A stretch of 64,000 nucleotides of DNA from Mycolicibacterium confluentis (GTDB lineage: Bacteria > Actinomycetota > Actinomycetes > Mycobacteriales > Mycobacteriaceae): contig NZ_AP022612.1 of assembly GCF_010729895.1 (NCBI RefSeq), positions 2,108,001 through 2,172,000 of the forward strand, read 5' to 3'. The notes below the pieces were generated by a model. That model was not told where the DNA came from and ran no database searches. It saw nothing but the letters and a program-made list of their open reading frames with translations. The position numbers were made by a program, and so were the translations under genes. Positions 13,477 to 25,661 of this stretch are shown piece after piece. Numbering within the stretch: position 1 is the stretch's first letter; each line of letters begins with the position of its first letter.

Positions 13477-15243
13477 GTGCTCTCCGAAATTCGCATTGAG
13501 TCTCTGGGCGCGATCAGTGCCGCCAACGCCGAGTTCGACCGTGGCTTGACCGTGCTGACCGGCGAGACCGGCACCGGCAAGACGATGGTGGTCACCGGCC
13601 TGCACCTGCTCGGCGGCGCCCGCGCGGACGCCAACCGGGTGCGCTCGGGTGCGCAGCGGGCCGTGGTGGAGGGTCGGTTCACCACGACCGACATCGACGG
13701 CGACCTGGTCTCGCAGGTCGACGAGATCCTGGACGCCTCGGGCGCCGAACGCGACGAGGACGGCAGCGTCATCGCGTTGCGCTCGGTCAGCCGCGAGGGC
13801 CCCTCGCGCGCCTACCTCGGTGGGCGCAGCGTGCCGGCGAAGTCGTTGAGCACCTTCACGACCCAGCTGCTGACGCTGCACGGCCAGAACGACCAGTTGC
13901 GGTTGATGCGCCCCGATGAGCAGCGCGCGGCGCTCGACCGGTTCGCTGATGTCACCGACAAGCTGCAGCGCTACCGCGCGCTGCGCGACGAGTGGCTGCA
14001 GGCGCGGCGTGATCTGGTCGAGCGCACCAACAGCGCCCGTGAACTCGTGCAGGAGGCGGACCGGCTGACGTTCGCGCTGGAGGAGATCAACGCGGTCGAT
14101 CCCACTCCCGGCGAGGACGAGGCGCTGGTCGCCGAGATCCGGCGGCTCTCGGAGTTGGACGCCCTGCGGGAGGCCGCAGCGTCAGCACGGATGTCGCTCA
14201 GCGGTGGCGACGAGGCCGACGGGGCGACGGACACGTCGTCGGCCGCGCAGGCCCTGGCGCAGGCCTCGGCCGCGCTCGAGCACACCGACGACGCGACGCT
14301 GCAGGGCCTCGGTCAGCAGCTCGCCGAGGCGCTGACCGTCGTCGCCGACGTGTCCCGTGAAGTCGGCGCCTATCTCAACGACCTGCCCAGCGACGCCAGC
14401 ACGCTCGAAGCCAAGCTCGCGCGCCAGGCCGAACTGCGGACCCTGACTCGCAAGTACGCCGCGGACGTCGACGGGGTTCTGGCCTGGGCCGCGCAGAGTC
14501 GCGAGCGGTTGGCCCAACTCGACGTGTCCGAGGAGGCGCTCGCGGGCCTGCAGAAGCGCGTCGACGAACTGGCGGCCCGGGTGGCCGAGGCCGCCGGGGG
14601 ATTGACCCGGGCCCGCACCAAGGCCGCGAAGTCACTGGCGAAGGCCGTCACCGCGGAGTTGGGTGGCCTGGCGATGGCGCAGGCCGACTTCACGATCGGC
14701 GTCGCGCCGATCCCGGCGGCGGTCGACGACTCCGCGCCGTTGACGCTGCCGACGGGTGAGGTCGTGCATGCCGGGTCGGCCGGTGTCGACGCGGTCGAGT
14801 TCGGGTTCACCGCGCACCGCGGTGCGACGGTGCTGCCGCTGGCCAAGAGCGCCTCGGGCGGTGAACTGTCGCGCGTGATGCTCGCACTCGAGGTCGTGCT
14901 CGCGGCCTCGGTGGAGGGCACCACGATGGTGTTCGACGAGGTGGACGCCGGCGTGGGTGGCCGTGCCGCGGTGCAGATCGGGCGCAGGCTTGCGCGGTTG
15001 GCGCGCACGCATCAGGTGATCGTCGTGACGCACCTGCCGCAGGTCGCGGCCTACGCCGACACACACCTGATGGTCGACGCCGTCGGCGGGAACGGTTCGA
15101 GCAGGGTGCGTCGACTCGACGACGACGAACGGGTCGCCGAACTGGCACGCATGCTCGCCGGGTTGGGCGAGTCGGACACCGGACGAGCGCATGCGCGGGA
15201 GTTGCTGGCCGCTGCACAGGAAGATCGCGTTTCCGCTTCATAG
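13477..15243 (+). CDS. recN: DNA repair protein RecN
   Basis: SMC-like ATPase that tethers DNA ends during double-strand-break repair. The N-terminal half carries Walker A GETGTGKTMVV, the middle is long heptad coiled coil (roughly residues 150-370), and the C-terminal half carries the ABC signature SASGGELSRVMLAL and Walker B MVFDEVDAGVGG. Length 588 is normal. Start is a GTG at 13477, 3 nt after nadK. I see no convincing LexA box in the short gap, so any SOS control would have to act further upstream. Confidence 0.97.
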   Translation: MLSEIRIESLGAISAANAEFDRGLTVLTGETGTGKTMVVTGLHLLGGARADANRVRSGAQRAVVEGRFTTTDIDGDLVSQVDEILDASGAERDEDGSVIALRSVSREGPSRAYLGGRSVPAKSLSTFTTQLLTLHGQNDQLRLMRPDEQRAALDRFADVTDKLQRYRALRDEWLQARRDLVERTNSARELVQEADRLTFALEEINAVDPTPGEDEALVAEIRRLSELDALREAAASARMSLSGGDEADGATDTSSAAQALAQASAALEHTDDATLQGLGQQLAEALTVVADVSREVGAYLNDLPSDASTLEAKLARQAELRTLTRKYAADVDGVLAWAAQSRERLAQLDVSEEALAGLQKRVDELAARVAEAAGGLTRARTKAAKSLAKAVTAELGGLAMAQADFTIGVAPIPAAVDDSAPLTLPTGEVVHAGSAGVDAVEFGFTAHRGATVLPLAKSASGGELSRVMLALEVVLAASVEGTTMVFDEVDAGVGGRAAVQIGRRLARLARTHQVIVVTHLPQVAAYADTHLMVDAVGGNGSSRVRRLDDDERVAELARMLAGLGESDTGRAHARELLAAAQEDRVSAS

Positions 15244-15334
15244 CTGTTGCGGATGTGACGCAATGTGACTTCTGAGGCAGATGTTACGGCGCGCCTCCCG
15301 GGGTGAACCGAGATCGCCCGACAGAATCGGCGCC

Positions 15335-16519
15335 ATGAGGATGGCAGCGCTTCTGACACGTAATGGCACCTCTCGGCCCGGCGTGGTCGGTACGGCACGG
15401 GTGGATCGAGACATCGACCGCCTGCTGCGCCGGATCGAGCCTGGCGACATCGTCGTCATCGACGTGTTGGACCTCGACCGCGTCACCGCCGATGCCCTGG
15501 TCGACGCGCAGATCGCGGGTGTCGTCAACGCCTCGCCGTCGATCTCCGGCCGCTATCCGAACCTGGGCCCCGAGGTTCTGGTCAACAACGGCATCGTGCT
15601 CATCGATGAGACCGGCCCCGAGGTGTTCAAGAAGGTCAAGGACGGGGCCAAGGTGCGCCTGCACAACGGCGGCATCTACTCCGGTGACCGGCGGCTCATC
15701 CTGGGCACCGAGCGCACCGACGAAGAGGTCATCGAGAAGATGCACGAGGCCAAGAGTGGCCTGGTCAGTCACCTCGAGGCGTTCGCGGGCAACACCATCG
15801 AATTCATCCGCAGTGAGAGCCCCCTGCTGATCGACGGCATCGGCATCCCCGACATCGACGTCGACCTGCGTCGCCGCCATGTCGTCGTGGTCGCCGAGGA
15901 GCCCACCGCGGCCGAGGACCTCAAGAGCCTCAAACCCTTCATCAAGGAGTACCAACCCGTTCTGGTCGGGGTCGGCACGGGCGCCGACGTCCTGCGCAAG
16001 GCCGGTTACCGACCCGCGCTGATCGTGGGCGACCCCGAGCAGATGAGCGCCGAGGTGCTCAAGTCCGGCGCCCAGGTCGTGCTGCCCGCCGACGCCGACG
16101 GGCATGCCCGCGGCCTGGAGCGCATCCAGGACCTCGGTGTCGGGGCCATGACCTTCCCGGCGGCTGGGTCGGCCGCGGATCTGGCCCTGCTGCTGGCCGA
16201 TCACCACGGCGCGGCCCTGATCGTGACCGTGGGCCACACCGCCACGATCGAGGAGTTCTTCGACCGCACGCGGCAGCAGAGCAATCCCTCGACGTTCCTG
16301 ACACGGCTCAAGGTGGGCGAGAAACTCGTCGACGCCAAGGCCGTCGCGACGCTGTACCGCAGTCGGATCTCCGGCGGGGCCGTCGCGCTGCTGGTGCTTG
16401 CGATGCTGGTCGCGGTGATCGTCGCGCTGTGGGTCTCGCGCACCGACACCGTTGTCATCGAGTGGGCGACGCACTACTGGAACCGCCTCACACTGCTGGT
16501 CCACGGCTGGATCACCTAG
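15335..16519 (+). CDS. steA: SteA-like cytokinetic protein (Rv1697-like)
   Basis: A 394-residue protein with a large soluble N-terminal part related to thiamine pyrophosphokinase-type folds (RKAGYRPALIVGDPEQMS resembles the substrate loop), and one transmembrane segment near the C-terminus (AVALLVLAMLVAVIVALWV). In Corynebacterium the homologue SteA works with SteB in septum splitting, and here the SteB/MctB gene follows at 16556. I chose the ATG at 15335; a second ATG two codons downstream is also possible. The role in cell separation is inferred from the corynebacterial work. Confidence 0.85.
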   Translation: MRMAALLTRNGTSRPGVVGTARVDRDIDRLLRRIEPGDIVVIDVLDLDRVTADALVDAQIAGVVNASPSISGRYPNLGPEVLVNNGIVLIDETGPEVFKKVKDGAKVRLHNGGIYSGDRRLILGTERTDEEVIEKMHEAKSGLVSHLEAFAGNTIEFIRSESPLLIDGIGIPDIDVDLRRRHVVVVAEEPTAAEDLKSLKPFIKEYQPVLVGVGTGADVLRKAGYRPALIVGDPEQMSAEVLKSGAQVVLPADADGHARGLERIQDLGVGAMTFPAAGSAADLALLLADHHGAALIVTVGHTATIEEFFDRTRQQSNPSTFLTRLKVGEKLVDAKAVATLYRSRISGGAVALLVLAMLVAVIVALWVSRTDTVVIEWATHYWNRLTLLVHGWIT

Positions 16520-16555
16520 GCCGCGCGGGCACTTCTTCGGCAGAAAGGAATCGCC

Positions 16556-17497
16556 GTGATATCCCTACGCTCGCATGCCATTTCGCTGGCCGCGGTCTTC
16601 TTGGCGCTGGCGGTCGGCGTGGTGCTGGGGTCGGGTCTGCTCTCCGACACGCTGCTCTCGAGTCTGCGGGAGGAGAAGCGCGACCTGCACGGACAGATCA
16701 ATGCGCTGACCAACGACAAGAACGCACTCAACGAGCGCCTGCGGGCCGCGGACGACTTCGACACCCAGGTGGCGCCGCGGATCGTGCGCGACGCGCTGGC
16801 AGGCAGATCGGTCGTGCTGTTCAGGACGCCGGACTCGAATGACGACGACGTCGACGCCCTGGATCGGTTGATCCGCGACGCGGGCGGCACCGTCGGCGGG
16901 ACGGTCAATCTGACACAGGAATTCGTCGATGCGAACTCGGCTGAGAAGCTGCGGACCGTGGTGAACTCGCCGATCCTGCCCGCAGGCACGCAGTTGAGCA
17001 CCACGTTGGTGGACCAGGGCTCGCAGGCCGGCGACCTGCTGGGCATTTCGATGCTGATCGACCGGGACCCGAAGGCGCCGCGCGTCGATGACCTGCAGCG
17101 CCAGACCGTGCTCACCGCCCTGCGCGACACCGGGTTCATCACCTACTCCGGTGACAACGTGGGCGCGGGGGACACCGCGATCGTCATCAGCGGTGGACCG
17201 CTGGGAGACGAGGGCGGCAATCAGGGCGCCACCGTCGCGCGCTTCGCGGCGGGCCTGGCCCCGCACGGTTCGGGCACCGTGCTGGTCGGCCGGACGGGGT
17301 CCGCGACCGGTACGGGAGCGGTCGCGGTGCTGCGTTCGGACGCCGGTCTGACCGCGGCGGTCAGTTCGGTCGACGACATCGACGCCGAGTCGGGTCGCAT
17401 CACCGCCGTCCTGGGCCTGCAGGACCTGATCAAGGGCGCAAAGCCCGGTCAGTACGGCGTGGGTCAGGGCACCACCGCCCTCACCGTCGCCCAGTAA
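16556..17497 (+). CDS. mctB: MctB/SteB family outer-envelope protein (Rv1698-like)
   Basis: Family DUF3186. In M. tuberculosis Rv1698 (MctB) is linked to copper efflux, while the corynebacterial homologue SteB pairs with SteA in cell separation. The N-terminus has one hydrophobic segment (ISLAAVFLALAVGVVLGSGLL) acting as signal anchor, followed by a short coiled coil (LREEKRDLHGQINALTNDKN) and a secreted domain. The start is a GTG at 16556, preceded by GAAAGGA. It sits 36 nt after steA and the two are surely one transcript. Which of the two published roles applies here cannot be decided from sequence. Confidence 0.88.
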   Translation: MISLRSHAISLAAVFLALAVGVVLGSGLLSDTLLSSLREEKRDLHGQINALTNDKNALNERLRAADDFDTQVAPRIVRDALAGRSVVLFRTPDSNDDDVDALDRLIRDAGGTVGGTVNLTQEFVDANSAEKLRTVVNSPILPAGTQLSTTLVDQGSQAGDLLGISMLIDRDPKAPRVDDLQRQTVLTALRDTGFITYSGDNVGAGDTAIVISGGPLGDEGGNQGATVARFAAGLAPHGSGTVLVGRTGSATGTGAVAVLRSDAGLTAAVSSVDDIDAESGRITAVLGLQDLIKGAKPGQYGVGQGTTALTVAQ

Positions 17498-17568
17498 CCG
17501 CCCAAGCGGACACGTGGGCGAATTTGTGCGTGCGAGTGGCCGCCGCCATATCGTCGATCTCGGTGTGA

Positions 17569-20064
<2,496 letters not shown>

Positions 20065-20068
<4 letters not shown>

Positions 20069-21012
20069 CCACGTTCCGGCCCGCGCTCGACGCACAGTTG
20101 CAGGGGTACCTCGACCACCTGGCGATCGAGCGTGGCGTGGCCGCGAACACCCTGAGTTCCTATCGGCGCGACCTGCGCCGCTATCAGGACCACCTGACGC
20201 TGCGCGGAGTCGACGACTTGGCCAAGGTCAGTGAGGCCGACGTCAGCGAGTTCCTGGTCGCGTTGCGGCGCGGGGACCCGGATGCCGGGACCACACCCCT
20301 GTCGGCGGTGTCGGCCGCGCGGGCGCTGATCGCGGTCCGCGGCCTGCACCGGTTCGCGGCCGCCGAGGGACTCACCGACGTCGACGTCGCGCGGGCCGTG
20401 AAACCGCCCACCCCGTCGCGTCGGCTGCCGAAGGCGCTGTCAGTGGACGAGGTGCTCGCACTGCTCGAGGGCGCCGGCGGCGACAGCCCGTCGGACGGGC
20501 CGCTGACCCTGCGCAATCGGGCGCTGCTGGAACTGCTCTACTCGACGGGTGCGCGCATCTCCGAGGCCGTCGGCCTGGACGTCGACGACGTCGACACCCA
20601 GTCCCGTGCGGTCCTGCTGCACGGCAAGGGGGGCAAGGAGCGCCTGGTCCCGATCGGCCGACCCGCGGTCGCGGCGCTGGACGCCTACCTGGTGCGGGGC
20701 CGTCCCGACCTGGCTGGCCGGGGTCGAGGCACTCCGGCGATCTTCCTCAACGCCCGCGGCGGGCGTCTGTCCCGGCAGAGCGCCTGGCAGGTGCTGCAGG
20801 ACGCCGCCGAACGCGCCGGGATCAGTGCCGGGGTGTCACCGCACACCCTGCGGCATTCGTTCGCGACGCACCTCCTCGAAGGTGGCGCCGACGTCCGCGT
20901 CGTGCAGGAACTGCTCGGTCACGCATCGGTGACCACGACGCAGATCTACACCATGGTGACGGTGCACGCGTTGCGCGAGGTGTGGGCCGGAGCCCACCCA
21001 CGAGCCCGTTAG
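20065..21012 (+). CDS. xerD: Tyrosine recombinase XerD
   Basis: Site-specific recombinase that resolves chromosome dimers at dif together with XerC. The N-terminal SAM-like domain spans about residues 1-100. The catalytic residues are visible: Arg in STGARISEA, Lys in [13 protein letters not shown], His-x-x-Arg in [11 protein letters not shown], the second His in [11 protein letters not shown], and the nucleophile Tyr in QIYTMV. Length 315. Its GTG overlaps the Nudix stop (GTGA) and its stop overlaps tail-to-tail with the aminotransferase gene by 4 nt. Synteny with Rv1701 favours XerD over XerC. Confidence 0.95.
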
Positions 21013-22043
21013 GCGACTCCCGACGCGAGCGCGGAGAGCACCGCGTGGCTCGACTGCCGGGTGCCGATGGTGATCCGCACTCCGCCGCCCGCGTAGCCGC
21101 GCACCCGCACCCCGGTCTCGGCGTACATCCGTTCGGGGCTCGCGAGACCGTCCGGTACATACAGGTAGTTCGCGTGGGACTCGGTGCAACCGACACCGAG
21201 GGCGCGCAGGCGCGCATGCAGATAACCGCGTTCGTCGACAACGGCCCGGATGCGCTGGTCGAGTTGCCGTTCCGACCGGTACGACGCGACGACCGCGGCA
21301 AGGCTGGTGACGGTGCTGCCGAACGGCAACTGCATGGTCCACAGCGTGCGGGCGATGTGCGGCGCACAGCACCCGTACCCGGTGCGGATGCCTGCCAGCC
21401 CGTAGGCCTTGGAAAAGGTCCGCACCGCAAAGACATTCGGGAAGTCATCGATGAGCTTCGTGATGTCGATCCGGTGCCTGGGCTCGACGAACTCGATATA
21501 GGCCTCATCGAGCAGGACGACGGTGTCGCGGGAGAGGCGCATCAGGAATCTGCGCAGCTTCGCCTCGGACTCCAGCGTGCCGGTCGGGTTGTGCGGCCGA
21601 CAGAGCACCACGACTCGGGCGCCGACGGCGGCCTCGGCCATGGCGTCGAGATCGTGGTGACCGTCGTCGTCCAACGGCACCGGAACGCAGACCAGCGACG
21701 CGATCTGGGCGAAGATCGGATACCCGTCGAACGTCGGATAGGGCAACACGATCCGATCGCCCGGTGACGTCAGCGCCCGCAGGGCCTGCATGATCACACC
21801 GGTGGCCCCTGCACCGATGACGATGCGCTCATGGGCTACGCCCAAGTGGTCGGCGATCACGGCGCGCAGTTCGACGGGCAGGAACTCGGGGTAGCGGTTG
21901 GCCGCGCGCGCGGCCCGCGCCATCGCGGCCTGTACCGAGGGCAGTGGTGGGAACGGATTCTCGTTGAGCGACAGGGCCATCGGATCGCTGCCGTCGGGCA
22001 GCGCGACGCGGTCGAGTGGGCTCAGGCTGCGCAGAGGCTTCAC
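21009..22043 (-). CDS. PLP-dependent aminotransferase, HisC-like (class I/II fold)
   Basis: Fold-type I aminotransferase of 344 residues. PLP-binding features are [14 protein letters not shown] at the N-terminus, [23 protein letters not shown] and the Schiff-base lysine K212 in [15 protein letters not shown]. It is closest in pattern to histidinol-phosphate and threonine-phosphate enzymes, but it is not in a histidine or cobalamin operon, so I do not call it hisC. Start is a GTG 6 nt after the stop of the KAS III-like gene. It is the last gene of a four-gene operon and probably aminates, or condenses an amino acid with, the product of the other enzymes. Substrate unknown. Confidence 0.9.
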   Translation of the reverse strand: MKPLRSLSPLDRVALPDGSDPMALSLNENPFPPLPSVQAAMARAARAANRYPEFLPVELRAVIADHLGVAHERIVIGAGATGVIMQALRALTSPGDRIVLPYPTFDGYPIFAQIASLVCVPVPLDDDGHHDLDAMAEAAVGARVVVLCRPHNPTGTLESEAKLRRFLMRLSRDTVVLLDEAYIEFVEPRHRIDITKLIDDFPNVFAVRTFSKAYGLAGIRTGYGCCAPHIARTLWTMQLPFGSTVTSLAAVVASYRSERQLDQRIRAVVDERGYLHARLRALGVGCTESHANYLYVPDGLASPERMYAETGVRVRGYAGGGVRITIGTRQSSHAVLSALASGVA

Positions 22044-22049
22044 GGCGGG

Positions 22050-23066
22050 CTACCCCCGTCCGCCCCATCGGATCGCGGCCGCCCCGGCGAAGTCTCCGGC
22101 GTGCGCGAATCCTGCCATCAGTGCGATGTCACCAGGTTTGACCTGACCGTCGTCGATCGCGGTCGCGAAGTTCACCGGAATGCCGACGGCGAAGAGGTTG
22201 CCGCATTCGTGGAACGTGTCGCGGTGGCGTTCGCGCGGAAGTTCCAGTGCCTCATTCCAGTTGCGCAGGAACACCCGGTTGGGCTGGTTGGTGACCAGCA
22301 GGTCGATGTCCTTGGACTTGACGCCGATGCGGTCGCAGACCGTCAGTGCGACCTCGGGTACCACGCGGTTGCCGCGGGCCAGCACTTTGCTGATCTTGGC
22401 CTCGTTGAAGCTGACGTAGCCTTCGCCGGATCCGGCCTGCCACCACAGTCGGGCGGGGTCGGACGTCAGTGTCATGTCACCGGCGAACTCGCCGTAGTAG
22501 CGGCACTCGATGTCGAGGATCGGCGACTGGTCGGACACCGTCAGCAGTCCGACGGCGGCCCCGTCTCCCGGAACGGACGACTGCGCCTTCTTGCGCACCT
22601 GCTCCTGCACGAACACCTTGCCCGCGCACGTCTGGGACACCGCGATCAGGGCCGTGCGCCCGGACCCGGAGGCCAGCATCTGCCGCGCCATCTTCATCAT
22701 CAGGATGAATGCCGCACATCCGCCGTTGTGCACGTCGATGATCCATTCCGGGTTCATGCCCAGACGATCCGCGACCTCGCCGCCGCAGCCGACGATCGGC
22801 AGGTCCGGCAGTTGCGAATGGGTCAGCAGCACGTCGACGTCGGCGAGCATCTCCTCGCCGTGTCGCTCGACCAGACCTTCGACGGCGCGTTCGATCATGT
22901 CGACGTTGCTGACCTCCAGACCGGCGTGGTGGCGGTACTCCGGCGCCCGGAACATCAGGCTGTCCTTGAGGTCGTCGGTGCCTGCGAACTGTGCGAAATA
23001 CTCTGCCGGCACGCGATTCTCGGGGAGGTGGGTGGAAACGTCGAGCAGACTCACCGGGTAGCCCAT
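22050..23066 (-). CDS. 3-oxoacyl-ACP synthase III-like condensing enzyme
   Basis: A thiolase-fold enzyme of 338 residues. The active-site cysteine is C117 in VHNGGCAAF and the conserved Asn of the triad is N290 in CGNLFAVGIP. At the place where KAS III has His in an HQAN motif, this protein has Asn (N260 in TNQPNRVF), so the usual Cys-His-Asn triad is altered. Start is ATG 23066 with AGGAG 6 nt upstream; it overlaps the SRPBCC gene by 16 nt. This is not the housekeeping FabH, whose gene context is different. It likely condenses or transfers an acyl group in a specialised pathway. Confidence 0.88.
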   Translation of the reverse strand: MGYPVSLLDVSTHLPENRVPAEYFAQFAGTDDLKDSLMFRAPEYRHHAGLEVSNVDMIERAVEGLVERHGEEMLADVDVLLTHSQLPDLPIVGCGGEVADRLGMNPEWIIDVHNGGCAAFILMMKMARQMLASGSGRTALIAVSQTCAGKVFVQEQVRKKAQSSVPGDGAAVGLLTVSDQSPILDIECRYYGEFAGDMTLTSDPARLWWQAGSGEGYVSFNEAKISKVLARGNRVVPEVALTVCDRIGVKSKDIDLLVTNQPNRVFLRNWNEALELPRERHRDTFHECGNLFAVGIPVNFATAIDDGQVKPGDIALMAGFAHAGDFAGAAAIRWGGRG

Positions 23067-23740
23067 GAAAGGTCTCCTGTCATCCAAGCCGGCTTGATGG
23101 GCAGACCGTTGCGGTGCCGGTACTCCGCGATGGCCTTGAGGTTCTGCAGTTCCAGGAAGTGCCCGGCGCCGAACATGTCCCAGAAGTCGCCGACCCACAC
23201 GGGTCGCTCGGGTGGTGCGGTCTCCGGGTACGGGTTGTGGTCGTAGAACGGGTGGCGGCAGTTGGTCCACAGCACCACCGAACCGGGCCTGTCGAGGACG
23301 ATCTGCGCGTCGACGACCCGCATCAGGTAGATCATCCAGAGGTGGCGACCCTGGTCCCACGCGCAGTGATAGTCGACAGTGCGGGCCTCCCGGTTGGCGA
23401 CCGTCCGAGTGAAGATCTGGGTCTCCGATCCGAGCCGGTCATAGGCCAGCCACAGCTCCGGCTCCTCGGTCTTCTCGAATCCGCGCAGGCTGTAGGTCCA
23501 CTCCTCGAGGCTGCGGGTGTCGGCGAGGTAGTCGAACAGCTCATCCGGCGGACAGTCGACGTAGTCGTTGACCGTGCAGTACGCGCCGAACACCTGGTCG
23601 TGCGGGTACACCGACCGCATCATCTCCATGATGATCGGGGTGGCCTTCTCCCTCGGACTGGTTTCGATGCGGTGCACGCCGTCGATCGGGTCGGCATTGC
23701 CGGCGTGCGCGACGATGTCCTCAAGCGCGGGCAGCGACAT
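23051..23740 (-). CDS. SRPBCC (START/polyketide-cyclase-like) protein
   Basis: A 229-residue protein with the SRPBCC opening pattern VNDYVDCPPDELFDYLADTR followed by LEEWTYSLRGF, then beta-strands and a long C-terminal helix, the fold of a hydrophobic ligand cavity. Members bind lipids or act as aromatase/cyclase enzymes. The ATG at 23740 was chosen from MSLPALEDIV; the frame extends further upstream but into the preceding gene. It overlaps the ThDP gene by 20 nt and the KAS III-like gene by 16 nt, so translation of the three must be coupled. A cyclase or chaperone role in the same pathway is an inference. Confidence 0.8.
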   Translation of the reverse strand: MSLPALEDIVAHAGNADPIDGVHRIETSPREKATPIIMEMMRSVYPHDQVFGAYCTVNDYVDCPPDELFDYLADTRSLEEWTYSLRGFEKTEEPELWLAYDRLGSETQIFTRTVANREARTVDYHCAWDQGRHLWMIYLMRVVDAQIVLDRPGSVVLWTNCRHPFYDHNPYPETAPPERPVWVGDFWDMFGAGHFLELQNLKAIAEYRHRNGLPIKPAWMTGDLSWATR

Positions 23741-25442
23741 GATTCGTGACCTCTCTCTCGTGTGAATTCGTCTGGGGTCGCGGGGGTGCCGCACCGAGGA
23801 ACGGTGCGAACGGGGGGATCTCATCGGCGGAGCAGTCGACGCTGATCACCGAGGGACCGCGCATGAGACGCGCGAACTCCAGCGCCTCATCCAGTGCGGG
23901 CAGGTCGGATACCTCGGTCGCCGTCAGGGTCGGAAACATCGCGGCCAGACCGGCCGCCAAACGACTGGGCCGGAACCGGTTGTAGGTGTAGTCGCCGCCG
24001 TAGAACAACTGCTCGCGCGTGACGCACATGGCGTGCGCGTTGTTGTTGAGCAGGACGAACGTGATGGGCAATCGGTGCTCAACCGCGGTGTGGATCTCCA
24101 TGCCGTGCATGAAGAAGGACCCGTCCCCGGCGATCACCACCGTGGGCCGTCGTCGCCAGCACGCGACGCCGATCGAGGCGCCGAAGCTGTATCCCATGCC
24201 GCCCATGCCGAGGGCCACGAGGAACCTGCCGTCCCGGCGCACGGGCAGGTCGTGGATCGCGGCGGCACCGGTGTTCCCCGCGTCGGCGACGATGTCCACG
24301 CCATCAGGCAGATGCTGGTCAAGGGCCGTGATGACGTCGGCGTAGCGGATGCCGGGTCCGTCATGCGGTGGCGGACGCAGCCTGGCCAGCGGCTGGGCCG
24401 GCGCCGTGCCGTGCCTGCGGCGTCCGAGGAGCTCCGACAGTTCGGTCAGCGTGATCCTCAGGTCGTCGGAGTGGAAGTGCACCGCATCGACGAAGGGCCG
24501 CGCCGAACCGATCGACACCGTGCGGGTCCGGCTCAGGGCCTGCTGGAGTCCGGCGCTGGCGGTCGCGGGCAGCCTGGTTCCGATCAGCAGGCACATCGCA
24601 GCAGCGTCGATGGCGTCGGCGACGCCGGGATGGCCCATCACGCCGGTGACACCGACCCAGTCGGCGCCGCGGTGCTCGACGCAGTCCTTGGCGTCGGGTG
24701 CGGCCGCGATCCGTGCGCCGAGCGCGGCCCGGAGTCGCTCGACCGCGGGTCGCGCGTCGTCGCGGGCGACCTGATCGCCGACGATGATGGTCACCGGGCC
24801 GGAGTCCACGGCGTGCGCGATCAGTCGTGGGTCGACGTGGCCGTTGGGCCGCTGGGATGTGCGGGGTCGATGCGGTTCGCGGTGGGTCTTGGCCTGCTGA
24901 ATGTCCTTGGGGAGCAGCAGCACTGCGGGCCCGCCGGTGCGCGCGGCGGCGATCGCGTCGCTCACGGCGGTGTGGACCTGTGCGGGCGACTCGATTCGGC
25001 GGCAGTACACCGAGATCTGCCCGAAGAGCGCCTCGGCGTTCAACGACCCGCCGCGGCCGCTGGTGTCCTGGAAGCTGCCCCGGCCGTCCATGGCCAGAGG
25101 GGCCTGTCCGACGAGGGCCAGGACGGGAACGCGGCTGGTGAACGATTCGCCAAGTGCGGGAACGAGGTTCAGGGTGCCGCCGCCGGAGGTGGCCAGGACG
25201 ACGCCGAACGGGGCGCCTGCGCGTGCGTATCCGTCCGCCATGTTCGCCGCGGACGCCTCGTGTTTGGCCAGCACGGCGGTGATCTCAGGCCTGGACTGCA
25301 GGGCGTCGTAGACATCTTCGATATTGGCTCCGCCGACGCCGAACACATGGGTTATTCCGCTGTGCACCAACGCTTCCACGATCTCGTCGACCACGCGCGG
25401 GAACTCGTCGCCGGCGTTCGTCGGCTCGTCGTGTGAAGTCAT
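23721..25442 (-). CDS. Thiamine-diphosphate-dependent enzyme (acetolactate synthase/decarboxylase superfamily)
   Basis: 573 residues with the three-domain POX/ALS layout: N-terminal PYR domain with catalytic E62 in AKHEASAANMADGYAR; a central domain (about 190-330); and a PP domain with the ThDP-Mg motif running from GDGSFF (D440) to LNNN (466-468). It lacks a partner small subunit and is not next to ilv genes, so a biosynthetic acetolactate synthase is unlikely; a carboligase or 2-oxoacid decarboxylase acting in a specialised pathway fits better. First gene of the minus-strand operon; 271 nt separate it from divergent parA. Substrate unknown. Confidence 0.9.
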   Translation of the reverse strand: MTSHDEPTNAGDEFPRVVDEIVEALVHSGITHVFGVGGANIEDVYDALQSRPEITAVLAKHEASAANMADGYARAGAPFGVVLATSGGGTLNLVPALGESFTSRVPVLALVGQAPLAMDGRGSFQDTSGRGGSLNAEALFGQISVYCRRIESPAQVHTAVSDAIAAARTGGPAVLLLPKDIQQAKTHREPHRPRTSQRPNGHVDPRLIAHAVDSGPVTIIVGDQVARDDARPAVERLRAALGARIAAAPDAKDCVEHRGADWVGVTGVMGHPGVADAIDAAAMCLLIGTRLPATASAGLQQALSRTRTVSIGSARPFVDAVHFHSDDLRITLTELSELLGRRRHGTAPAQPLARLRPPPHDGPGIRYADVITALDQHLPDGVDIVADAGNTGAAAIHDLPVRRDGRFLVALGMGGMGYSFGASIGVACWRRRPTVVIAGDGSFFMHGMEIHTAVEHRLPITFVLLNNNAHAMCVTREQLFYGGDYTYNRFRPSRLAAGLAAMFPTLTATEVSDLPALDEALEFARLMRGPSVISVDCSADEIPPFAPFLGAAPPRPQTNSHEREVTNHVAARA

Positions 25443-25661
25443 CAGGCGAACGCCTTCATGGTGGGTCTCACAACCGGTTCACGATGTGGTTTGTCATCTG
25501 GTTCATGGATCTGGCCTGAGATGTCGCTGAGAGATCGCCGTGCCGGTGACGGCCGAATCCGGCCCCGAGTTGCCCGCGGAAGCGCACCGGTCCCTGGACA
25601 GCGCGGTTATCCGGATCGGACCGTTGCCCGCGGGTCGGCCTTCGCGCGTCGACGTGCGCGT

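Noticed and set aside
15284-16504. A 406-codon minus-strand frame over steA
   Set aside because: Shadow frame; composition (Asp, His, Gln, Arg-rich) and absence of motifs contrast with the clear protein on the plus strand.
24033-25436. A 467-codon plus-strand frame over the ThDP-enzyme gene
   Set aside because: Antisense shadow without motifs; the minus strand holds the ThDP-binding residues.
21009-25442. Operon as a phosphonate or isoleucine/valine pathway
   Set aside because: No PEP mutase, no acetolactate synthase small subunit, no ilv genes nearby; the family resemblance alone does not support either pathway.
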